DNA of 12,709 nt from Acidobacteriota bacterium (lineage in GTDB: Bacteria; Acidobacteriota; Blastocatellia; Pyrinomonadales; Pyrinomonadaceae): assembly GCA_020853255.1 (NCBI GenBank), contig JADYZI010000251.1, forward strand, positions 1 through 12,709, written 5' to 3'. Positions 1-6,546 of this stretch are shown here, in pieces. Made by a program: the position numbers and the translations under genes. How positions within the stretch are numbered: position 1 is the first letter of the stretch; each line of letters opens with the position of its first letter. The notes below the pieces were generated by a model. It saw only the letters and a program-made list of their open reading frames with translations, did no database searches and was not told the DNA's origin.

Positions 1-1010
1 CGTCGGCCCAAACCGGCGAGAACAATAAGCCCGCCCGAAACCGCAAGCCCAAGCTGCGGCCCGCGCGTTACCGTAAGCAGCAATGCCAGGCCTGTGCCGA
101 GAAGTGCAAGAAAAAGAAGGCCGATCACAGCCCGCGAGGCCCTTGCTGTGTCCGGTCCGCCTGAACTTTTTCCAAAGCCGAGGCTTGCAAGCCCCGCGAT
201 GAATAGCCCAAATATGAGCGAACCGATCAGCTGCAGAACTTCGGCGTAGGTAGTGTAATGTCCATAGAACCCTTTCGACCGCCAGTTATGGCTCTTTTTC
301 CAGCCGGTGATGCCAAGCTTTTCAATAGCTCCGCCGCCGGCTAGCAGATCCGCTCTCTTTACATCGATAGTGAGTTCAAAATCCGGCCTGTAAAACCTGA
401 CCTTTGAAATTTCTGCACTTTCAAGGCCCTTCACCACTTCATCAGGCGTCGTGACCTTCTTTTTGTTCACTTCAAGAAGGGTGTCGCCATCGATCAACCC
501 CGGTTTGGCCAGCGGACTGTTTGCCGCAACACCGTGTATCTCAACACCACGGCCGATCAGGCGTTCAACGGGCATCCAGACGACGCTGATCATTGTGGAC
601 ACGATCATCATCGCGGCGGCAAGCCATGCGGCACGCACGGTTCGGATGTTGTAATAGACAAAGTAAAAGATCAGAAAGACCGCGGTGCCGCGCAGGCGGT
701 CTATCGAGATCAGCGGTTCGTATGAGCTAAGCGAGGTGACAATCGACCAAAGAAAAAAGGCCCACAATGCAGCATCAAGTGGGCCGAAGCGAAAGCGGAT
801 TCGCGGGCGGAGCGGAAGCCGGATGATCCAGGCCAGCATCCCGATGATCCACGCGGTCTGCGTCGCCGCTATCGAATGCGGTGCCGACGCAAACGTGAGC
901 AAGAGAAATACGAACGCTATCCGCTCCAGCCAGGCGGCGGCCCCACCGTCTTTCCTTATGTCCGTAAGCCGGTCGAACCGCTCGAAAAAATCCCGCATAA
1001 ATGCGAACAT
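1..1010 (-). CDS. O-antigen ligase/polymerase-like membrane protein with internal PDZ domain (C-terminus outside window)
   Basis: The minus-strand frame stays open from the ATG at 1010 to the window edge: 336 residues with no stop, so the C-terminus is missing. Hydrophobic segments lie near residues 31-48, 51-65, 79-95, 107-121 and 128-146. A soluble stretch follows (about 150-250), then more membrane segments near 255-277, 293-313 and 317-332. Residues 154-208 read as a PDZ domain, with GVEIHGVAANSPLAKPGL followed by DGDTLLEVN and a VTTPDEV stretch. After it come GFYGHYTTYAEVL and TVTRGPQLGL, which resemble the loop and the arginine-containing motif (T-x-S/T-R-G-x-x-x-G) of the Wzy_C/WaaL family of surface-polysaccharide ligases and polymerases. 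The family call is inference from these motifs. A PDZ-containing membrane protease was considered, but no HEXXH or serine-protease motif is visible. No clear Shine-Dalgarno precedes the ATG. The gene is divergent from the hydrolase at 1175. Confidence 0.65.
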   Translation of the reverse strand, partial: MFAFMRDFFERFDRLTDIRKDGGAAAWLERIAFVFLLLTFASAPHSIAATQTAWIIGMLAWIIRLPLRPRIRFRFGPLDAALWAFFLWSIVTSLSSYEPLISIDRLRGTAVFLIFYFVYYNIRTVRAAWLAAAMMIVSTMISVVWMPVERLIGRGVEIHGVAANSPLAKPGLIDGDTLLEVNKKKVTTPDEVVKGLESAEISKVRFYRPDFELTIDVKRADLLAGGGAIEKLGITGWKKSHNWRSKGFYGHYTTYAEVLQLIGSLIFGLFIAGLASLGFGKSSGGPDTARASRAVIGLLFLALLGTGLALLLTVTRGPQLGLAVSGGLIVLAGLGR

Positions 1011-1070
1011 TGTAACAGTTAGCCAAACCCTTCCGCCAAGCCGGTAGGGCCCCGTTCTCCTAACTTCGTG

Positions 1071-1150
1071 CCCTTTGTGTCTTCAACTTCGTGACTTTGT
1101 GGTAAGAAATCCTTTTAACACAAAGCACACGAAGTTGAAGACACAAGGGG
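1071..1150. repeat. Long imperfect inverted repeat of the CACAAAG/CACGAAG type
   Basis: Arms at 1071-1093 and 1128-1150 are reverse complements with one mismatch in 23 positions. An inner stem (ctttgtg near 1095-1101 with cacaaag near 1119-1125) extends the pairing past a small bulge. Only about 17 unpaired bases remain at the tip. Each arm is built from short CACAAAG/CACGAAG-like units, and a further copy (cttcgtg) sits just outside at 1064-1070. The element fills the space between two divergent genes and overlaps where both promoters should lie. Similar short-unit elements are seen between genes in several environmental phyla, so it is probably an interspersed genomic repeat. It could also act as a transcribed hairpin. 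Confidence 0.75.
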
Positions 1151-1174
1151 CGCAAAGGGGAATACAGGATTTAT

Positions 1175-1903
1175 ATGGAAGAAGACCTTCAGACTGACCT
1201 GTCGGTGACGGCGGAGATAAAGCTCTACTATGATCTGTACGTGCCGGCTGCGGCCACCACCCCGTCAATCCCTCCTCCGGCGGGAGGGGAGGTTAAGAGG
1301 CCCCTTCTGATAGCGGTCCACGGCTATGGCGCGCACAAACGATATATGATGCGCGAGGCCCGACGCGTGGCGCCTGCGGATTGGGTGATCGCGTCGGTCC
1401 AGGCACCGCACCAGCATTTTCGGGAGACGGATGATGGATATCGCGTCGGCTTTGGCTGGCTGACCGATCACAACGCGGCCGAATCGGTCGCCCTGCATCA
1501 CAAATTTTTGCTGGATGTGATCGCGAAACTCTCGGCCGATGCTTTGATCGACAGCTCGAAGGTATATCTCTATGGCTTCTCACAGGCTTGTGCGCTAAAC
1601 TTTCGCTTCGCCTTCACCCATCCCGGATCCTTGGCCGCCGTCATCGGCATCTGCGGCGGCATCCCCGGCGATCTCGACACCAACCCCGCCTACCAACCGT
1701 TCAACGCCCCAACCTTCTACCTCTACGGCAACGACGACGAGTTTTACACCCCGGAAAAATTCGCGGAGTTCGACAAGAAACTCCGTGAGCGCCTGTCCAA
1801 TTACCGGTCAAAGCAATACACCGCCAAACACGAGATCACAGAGGAAATGCGAATAGACATTCGCGGTATTTTGGGTGGAGGATTTGAGTTAGCGTTATTT
1901 TGA
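1175..1903 (+). CDS. Alpha/beta hydrolase, phospholipase/carboxylesterase-like
   Basis: A 242-aa protein with an alpha/beta-hydrolase fold like the Abhydrolase_2 (lysophospholipase/carboxylesterase) group, usually about 220 aa. The oxyanion-hole region is LLIAVHGYGAHK (residues 44-55). The nucleophile elbow is YGFSQACALNF with Ser136. The acid is most likely Asp188 in YGNDDEFYTPEKF, and the base is His219 in TAKHEITEEM, so the full catalytic triad is present in the expected order. The elbow reads GFSQA rather than the commoner GFSQG. No signal peptide is seen, so it is probably cytoplasmic. The substrate cannot be told from sequence, but ester or thioester hydrolysis is expected. The ATG is chosen because AGGA lies 5 nt upstream. 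Residues 30-40 are encoded by a GC-rich palindrome and look like an inserted loop. Confidence 0.85.
   Translation: MEEDLQTDLSVTAEIKLYYDLYVPAAATTPSIPPPAGGEVKRPLLIAVHGYGAHKRYMMREARRVAPADWVIASVQAPHQHFRETDDGYRVGFGWLTDHNAAESVALHHKFLLDVIAKLSADALIDSSKVYLYGFSQACALNFRFAFTHPGSLAAVIGICGGIPGDLDTNPAYQPFNAPTFYLYGNDDEFYTPEKFAEFDKKLRERLSNYRSKQYTAKHEITEEMRIDIRGILGGGFELALF
1270..1288. repeat. GC-rich palindrome embedded in the hydrolase reading frame
   Basis: ccctcc at 1270-1275 pairs with ggaggg at 1283-1288 around a 7-nt loop; an alternative register pairs cctcc 1274-1278 with ggagg 1283-1287. It encodes part of the proline/glycine-rich stretch SIPPPAGGEV, between the first strand and the oxyanion-hole strand of the hydrolase. 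It looks like a short repeat tolerated in frame within a surface loop, but only one copy is visible here. Confidence 0.45.
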
Positions 1904-1974
1904 ACGTTTTTTGGCGAGGTAACATCCGAATTTCTACCTAAGGATTGGTTGAAGATCGAAGGCGTTGTCTGGGT

Positions 1975-1980
1975 TATACT
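1975..1980 (+). promoter_or_regulatory. Possible -10 element for the secreted protein at 2025
   Basis: TATACT matches five of six positions of the sigma-70 -10 consensus and lies 45 bp before the start codon. The best -35-like hexamer, TTGAAG at 1949-1954, is 20 nt away, which is longer than usual, so support is weak. The rest of the 1904-2024 gap shows no hairpin or other signal. Confidence 0.25.
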
Positions 1981-2024
1981 TTAGGTAGGATTCGGATTGC
2001 CGCTGCGATATCGAATCAATCTCG

Positions 2025-3293
2025 ATGGCCAAATTCAAGCTCTTATTAATAATTGTACTTCTCAACTTGTCCGTTTGCGGCCAGGATCGAGGTGCCTCAT
2101 TCGGCTGGGATCTGAGTTACGGATCACTTCTGGATAGAGGTCATGCCGCTGACCATGAGTGGATCCGGACGTGGCTAAAGAAATCAAAGTCCCCGGCGGA
2201 AGCATGGTTGGGTGAACTGAAGGGTAAGCGACCGGCCTCTGTGATACTGATCGAGTATCCTGCATTTCACGCGGCGGAGCGGACCACGGTGCTTCTTTTT
2301 CGGACAGAAAGCGAGGCGTCTTACTGGGAGTTTGTCGAAGGCGGGAAACAGGGGCGAAACGAAGAACCGGTGAAGCTGCAGCATTACGATGCGATCTTCA
2401 ATGAAGTTTCCACCTGGAAGCAGCTTCCGCCAAAACGCGTGGATGAGGTGCCTGATCAAGCATTTCCGGGATACATGGGTTTTGTAAGTTATTTCGATTC
2501 GAAGGGGGCGAAACAGCTCCTTTTGACGATAGACGATTTTTTCATCTGTCCCGAAAGAGAATGCGAACCCGGCAAACTCAAAGCTGGCCGTCTAATGGCT
2601 GCTCTCGAACCGATTCTCATTCCAGAGGAGGAAGAAAACTATAAGCACAGTTCCGAATCCGAGATAGCGAAAATGACGGTTGAGGAAAGGATCCGTGAAC
2701 GAATAAAGGAAGACAAACATATTACGAATTCCCGGGACGGGCAATACCGCGTCATCCGAAAATATCTGTTGCTGGACGGCCCGAAGACATTTCCATTCCT
2801 TATTAAGCTGATGGACGGCTACAACCCGAGACGCCTCCGGGATTCAAGTTCCTTCGTTGCCACACAAATCGCTGTCGGGATTGATGAAAACGTTGTTAGA
2901 CTTCGTGCATCTGATGAAGGACAGAAAGTGATCGACGCCATGAAGCGGCTCGATACCCGAATGGTCGCCGAAGCCGGAGCCGGCGTTGAACTTGATCTTA
3001 AACGGGTAACCGGTACTAATTTTCAGGACCAGGCAATCGCGGATGCGCTCTGGTTGAGCTACCAGATAAATATGTCCGAGGCCGAGTTGTTGGATTTCGC
3101 CAACTATTTGATCAAAATCGCGCCTGATTATCCGTCGTGGAGTGAAACAAAATACGTGTGGGACATTAAACGAACTGACGCCTCAGCGTTTTCGCACAGA
3201 CAAGGCAACGTTGTGAAAAAACCTCTTCGCTACTATCAGAGTTATTTGGTATTCAAACGAATGGCGAAGCCAAAAAAGGTCAGAGGTCAATGA
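2025..3293 (+). CDS. Secreted protein of unknown function
   Basis: A 422-aa protein I do not recognise. Residues 1-20 form a signal peptide (basic MAKFK, hydrophobic LLLIIVLLNLSV, then CGQ). Cys18 follows LSV, so a lipoprotein is possible, but valine before the cysteine is not a good lipobox. The mature N-terminal half (about 25-200) is mixed alpha/beta with many Trp/Tyr residues and two close cysteines (C175, C180 in CPEREC) that could form a disulfide in the periplasm. An acidic linker near 200-225 leads to a charged helical region (218-265, with YRVIRKYLLLDG) that resembles HEAT-like helices, then a helical C-terminus ending in a basic tail. A stop codon (tag) lies 14 codons upstream in frame, and ATG 2025 gives a clean signal peptide. 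No clear Shine-Dalgarno precedes it. Codons are more A/T-rich than in neighbouring genes, for example in ttattaataattgtac near the start. Confidence 0.75.
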   Translation: MAKFKLLLIIVLLNLSVCGQDRGASFGWDLSYGSLLDRGHAADHEWIRTWLKKSKSPAEAWLGELKGKRPASVILIEYPAFHAAERTTVLLFRTESEASYWEFVEGGKQGRNEEPVKLQHYDAIFNEVSTWKQLPPKRVDEVPDQAFPGYMGFVSYFDSKGAKQLLLTIDDFFICPERECEPGKLKAGRLMAALEPILIPEEEENYKHSSESEIAKMTVEERIRERIKEDKHITNSRDGQYRVIRKYLLLDGPKTFPFLIKLMDGYNPRRLRDSSSFVATQIAVGIDENVVRLRASDEGQKVIDAMKRLDTRMVAEAGAGVELDLKRVTGTNFQDQAIADALWLSYQINMSEAELLDFANYLIKIAPDYPSWSETKYVWDIKRTDASAFSHRQGNVVKKPLRYYQSYLVFKRMAKPKKVRGQ

Positions 3294-3342
3294 TCACGAC
3301 AGCCGATAATTGATAGAGCAAGGGCAACTGAAGAATCGGCGT

Positions 3343-3409
3343 TATTCCTCTTATTCTTCTTGTTCGGTGGTGAAAGATCAACCACTGAAAAAGAAGAATA
3401 AGAGGAATA
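3343..3409. repeat. Perfect 19-bp inverted repeat between convergent genes
   Basis: tattcctcttattcttctt at 3343-3361 is the exact reverse complement of 3391-3409. Within the 29-nt loop, 3365-3371 and 3381-3387 (cggtggt/accactg) form a second 7-bp stem with one G-T pair, so the transcript could fold into a very long hairpin. It lies between the stop of the secreted protein (3293) and the stop of the beta-propeller gene (3417), where a two-way terminator is expected. The stem is A/T-rich and no T-run follows on either strand, so it is not a classic intrinsic terminator. It may instead be a mobile or interspersed repeat. Confidence 0.7.
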
Positions 3410-3416
3410 GAACGAA

Positions 3417-5372
3417 CTATTCATCTTCACCGGCACGGGCGCTTCCGCGGGGGGAGTAGTTGATCCGGCGTGTTTCGCGGATGCGGCCGTCGTTTACATT
3501 TCCTTCGACGATCTCGTAGCCGAGCAGTGCGAAGACTCGGTTGCGGACGAACAGCGGCCGGGCGTTGCCGTACCAATCGACGCAGGAGGCACGGCAGCCA
3601 TCCGATGTAGACGAATTGCGCGATTCCATTTCGCCGAGTTCGTTAAACGATAGCCCGCTGTTTCGTAAGAAGAGGATCGCTGCCGAGCCTTCGACGAGAT
3701 GGCGATAACCGGGCCGGCCTTCGCGGGCGATCGGCAAACCGAGCAGGCCGGAATCCTTGCCGTCCGGTTTATAGAAGAAGCCGTGGCTGCGAAGTTCACC
3801 TTGCGAAGCGTTTGGCCGCATATAGCTTTCTTTTACTTCTGGCCGCGAGCCAAGACGGACCGGCGAAAAGTAAAGATCCGTTCCGTTTGTCCCGACAACC
3901 ACCGCATCTTTGCCGATCTGTTCAATCCTATCGACGCCGTGTTTCAATCGCAGCTCGCTCACGTCGCCATTTGTCCAGTTGAGGGCAAAGAGGTCGGCGG
4001 TATTTTTTGTGTCGGGTGCTCCCCAGCCGCTGCCTGTGCCGTAAAGAAGATAGTCGCCGACGAAGCGATTCTGGAACGTATAGCCGGCCGGCTTCGGTAG
4101 TGCCTGGTAACGAAAACGCGGCGCATCGAGGCTTCCGTCCGAGAAACTGTCGATCGGCATCCTGAACAACGCAACATCTCCGGCGGCAAATTCCGAGCCC
4201 CACATTTGCTCGCCGTAACCGTCAGAACGGACAAGAACATTGAGGTGCTGATCGCCGCTTTCAAGGAACGAGAATTGATCGACCGGCGAACCGGCGACGC
4301 CGACCGCGCTAGGCGCGGAACCATCAAGCGGCATTTTGTATAGCATTGACGCAGACGTCGATCTGCGGCCGTTCCCGTAACCGTAATTCCAATCAGTTGT
4401 CCACACATAAACCGAAGTCGGCGAAACGTAGAACACGCGGCCCGGAGCACCAAGCGTTCCGGTCGCGGTGCATGAGAATTCACGGCTGGCAAGATCGCAG
4501 ACCGTTACGGTGTGCAGTGCCAGGCTGTAACTAGATTCGACCGGACGTTCGGCACGATAAATGCTGGTCGCCGGTACGATCCGTTCAAATTCCTTGTCGG
4601 TCGCGCCCTTATGCCATTTGCGTACGGCGGGAAATCGCTCCATCGGGTCGCCGCTGTAATAGCCGAGATACATCGGCGTATAAAAGACCAATTTGCTGCC
4701 GATAAGGCGGCTGGCGTAGTTGCGGGATGAATAGTAGTCGTTCGATCGCAGGTGATAGGTCGAACGATAATCGAGCCCGCCGAGTTCGTCGATGTCGAAA
4801 AGATTTACCTCCGTCCCGCCGCGGCCGTAGCTGTAGCCGATGACGGCGACCGTATTACCTGAGACGAGCATCTCGTCATACCAATCACTTTGCGGGTTTA
4901 CGCCGGGCGCGAACGCATCGACCGCGTCAACCGGTTTCAGCGAGTTATCGCCGATCTTGACCGTAAACAAGCGGCCGCGCCGTAAGATCACGAGATGGTC
5001 GCCATGCAGCTTTACAATACCGCCTTCGTCCACGCCGGCGTGCTGATTGTTTGTCACCGAATCATCCGAGTCCTTGGACTCCTTTGCCGCTGACGGCGTC
5101 GCCGACATGGCATTTCCTGTGGCCTGCGCTTCACTTTTCGCCGCTCGAAGGTCACGCTTGCGCTTGTCGTCCAATTGACGGAAATAGTCCTTCAGCTCCT
5201 GCTCCGAGCGAAATGCTCGAAGGGTCTTTTTTGGCTTTGCGGATTCGACCGCTGCCGGATCGATATCCGTATTTGCGGCCGTGATAGAGCCGCTGAATCT
5301 TGCGCTCGAAAAAATAAAAATTGACACGGCTGCCACCAAAACGGCGGCTGAAATGGATATGGTCTTCTTCAT
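3417..5372 (-). CDS. Secreted beta-propeller domain protein (PF09826-like)
   Basis: A 651-aa exported protein. An N-terminal hydrophobic segment (about residues 6-23, after MKK) acts as signal peptide or anchor. It is followed by a charged helical region with coiled-coil character (about 55-85). Residues 107-121, TNNQHAGVDEGGIVK, match the characteristic entry motif of the PF09826 beta-propeller family (usually TN-x-Q-x-AGVDEADIVK). Repeated short beta blades rich in Tyr, Gly and Asp follow to the end. Family members are exported and their function is not known. CRASC near the C-terminus could form a disulfide. The ATG is well placed, with gggag lying 9 nt upstream. The gene is divergent from the TPR-TonB gene and convergent with the secreted protein at 2025. 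No enzyme active site is evident. Confidence 0.85.
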   Translation of the reverse strand: MKKTISISAAVLVAAVSIFIFSSARFSGSITAANTDIDPAAVESAKPKKTLRAFRSEQELKDYFRQLDDKRKRDLRAAKSEAQATGNAMSATPSAAKESKDSDDSVTNNQHAGVDEGGIVKLHGDHLVILRRGRLFTVKIGDNSLKPVDAVDAFAPGVNPQSDWYDEMLVSGNTVAVIGYSYGRGGTEVNLFDIDELGGLDYRSTYHLRSNDYYSSRNYASRLIGSKLVFYTPMYLGYYSGDPMERFPAVRKWHKGATDKEFERIVPATSIYRAERPVESSYSLALHTVTVCDLASREFSCTATGTLGAPGRVFYVSPTSVYVWTTDWNYGYGNGRRSTSASMLYKMPLDGSAPSAVGVAGSPVDQFSFLESGDQHLNVLVRSDGYGEQMWGSEFAAGDVALFRMPIDSFSDGSLDAPRFRYQALPKPAGYTFQNRFVGDYLLYGTGSGWGAPDTKNTADLFALNWTNGDVSELRLKHGVDRIEQIGKDAVVVGTNGTDLYFSPVRLGSRPEVKESYMRPNASQGELRSHGFFYKPDGKDSGLLGLPIAREGRPGYRHLVEGSAAILFLRNSGLSFNELGEMESRNSSTSDGCRASCVDWYGNARPLFVRNRVFALLGYEIVEGNVNDGRIRETRRINYSPRGSARAGEDE

Positions 5373-5391
5373 TTTGTTTGCTCCCGTCGAA

Positions 5392-5409
5392 GGGGCTTTC
5401 GGCAGCCCC
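5392..5409. other. Hairpin in the leader of the beta-propeller gene
   Basis: ggggct (5392-5397) pairs exactly with agcccc (5404-5409) around a 6-nt loop, 20 nt upstream of the beta-propeller start and just ahead of its gggag ribosome binding site. No T-run follows on either strand, so it is not a terminator. It could affect mRNA stability or translation. Confidence 0.4.
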
Positions 5410-5528
5410 CGAATTCCTGCGGTTAGAGGCTGAACGGGTTATCCGCATCGAACTTGCAAAAAACTTCTTGGCAAATCGCACCTTATGGAAAAACTGTGGA
5501 CGAGAACGCAGAGCTTCGGGTATGATTC

Positions 5529-5540
5529 CCTCGTACGAGG
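5529..5540. promoter_or_regulatory. 12-bp perfect palindrome overlapping the ribosome binding site of the TPR-TonB gene
   Basis: CCTCGTACGAGG is its own reverse complement. Its last four bases (GAGG, 5537-5540) are the only Shine-Dalgarno candidate for the ATG at 5545. It could be an operator for a dimeric regulator or could make the mRNA self-pair and hide the binding site. Function is inference. Confidence 0.4.
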
Positions 5541-5544
5541 ACCT

Positions 5545-6546
5545 ATGAACTCTTCCCGAACGACCGCCGCTTTTATTGTTGTTCTCTTATCAGCGCTGTG
5601 CTGCTATGCACAGTCAAATCCCCGCGACGCTGCGATCAGACATTACGTTGAGGGACGGAACCCGGAAGCGATCGAATCGCTTAAGGGCCTGATCAAACAA
5701 GCGAAATATTCGAATGACGCCGAGTTGATCGAGTATCTCGGTTTGGCATATCTGAAAACGCCTGACAACAAGGACGCTCGAAAGATGTTGGAGAAAGCGG
5801 TGAAGTTGGAACCTTCAAATGCTACGTACCGCGCAAATCTTGCATACGGTTTTCTGCTGGAAAGGAAGATAGGCCGTTCGCGAAAGGAGGCTGAAAAGGC
5901 AATTGAGCTTGACCCGGCAAACATGCCGGCATATTACGTGCTCGGACGGGCTGAACTGTGGGAATGGGAGACAGGTGATGCGATGCGGACAGCCGATAAG
6001 ATGATCGCCCTTGACCCGGGGTTTCCGCCCGGCTATATGTTGAAGTCGGATACGCTGGTGGCCATCCTGGGCAAAAAGGTCGCCGCCGGATCATCGGTCA
6101 AGGACGAGATCGGCCTTCTGGCCAATTCGGTCGCGGTGCTTGAGGATGGCCTCAAGCACATGAAGCAGGAGGCATATAAGAAGTCTATTGAAGAAATGCT
6201 GGAGAGCGCACGGGCATTTCATGAGTACTACAGCCGCGAGCCGGCTTCCAACGGCGCGCGCTCGGTGCCGGAGCCAGGCGTCACGCCGATCAAGATCCTT
6301 TCAAAGCCGCGGGCAAGCTACACCGACAAAGCTCGGAATGCGAACAGGCAGGGCAGCATCATGGTCGCCGTTTTGCTGGGTGCAAACGGGCGGGTACTGC
6401 ATGTGATGGTACTGCGCGGGTTGGGTTACGGGCTTGACGAGCAGGCTGTGGCGGCGGCCTCGCGAATAGTCTTTGAACCAAAGAAGAAGAACGGCATACC
6501 TGTTTCGACCGTCATCAAATTCGAATATACCTTCAGTATTTACTGA
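5545..6546 (+). CDS. Secreted TPR protein with TonB C-terminal domain
   Basis: A 333-aa protein from ATG 5545. An in-frame ATG at 5485 would add 20 residues ahead of the signal peptide, so the later start is preferred; GAGG lies just upstream. Residues 1-23 are a signal peptide (SSRTTAAFIVVLLSALCCYA). Residues 25-230 are helical tetratricopeptide-like repeats, seen in EYLGLAYLKTP, ANLAYGFLLERK, AIELDPANMPAYYVLGRAEL and MIALDPGFPPGY. Residues 248-333 form a TonB_C domain: KPRASYTDKARNAN, then QGSIMVAVLLGANGRV, GLGYGLDEQAV, ASRIVFEPKKKNGIPV and a final FEYTF. True TonB proteins have a membrane anchor and a Pro-rich spacer to span the periplasm. Both are missing here, so it probably acts as a periplasmic adaptor or scaffold rather than as an energy transducer. 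The 3' end overlaps the convergent ybbR-like gene. Confidence 0.85.
   Translation: MNSSRTTAAFIVVLLSALCCYAQSNPRDAAIRHYVEGRNPEAIESLKGLIKQAKYSNDAELIEYLGLAYLKTPDNKDARKMLEKAVKLEPSNATYRANLAYGFLLERKIGRSRKEAEKAIELDPANMPAYYVLGRAELWEWETGDAMRTADKMIALDPGFPPGYMLKSDTLVAILGKKVAAGSSVKDEIGLLANSVAVLEDGLKHMKQEAYKKSIEEMLESARAFHEYYSREPASNGARSVPEPGVTPIKILSKPRASYTDKARNANRQGSIMVAVLLGANGRVLHVMVLRGLGYGLDEQAVAAASRIVFEPKKKNGIPVSTVIKFEYTFSIY

Noticed and set aside
775..1026. 83-codon minus-strand ORF near the left end
   Set aside because: A different frame of the same strand as the O-antigen-ligase-like gene, which stays open for 336 codons and shows membrane segments and a PDZ domain.
5485..5544. Earlier ATG at 5485 for the TPR-TonB gene
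   Set aside because: It would place 20 polar residues ahead of a clean signal peptide; the ATG at 5545 has a GAGG upstream.
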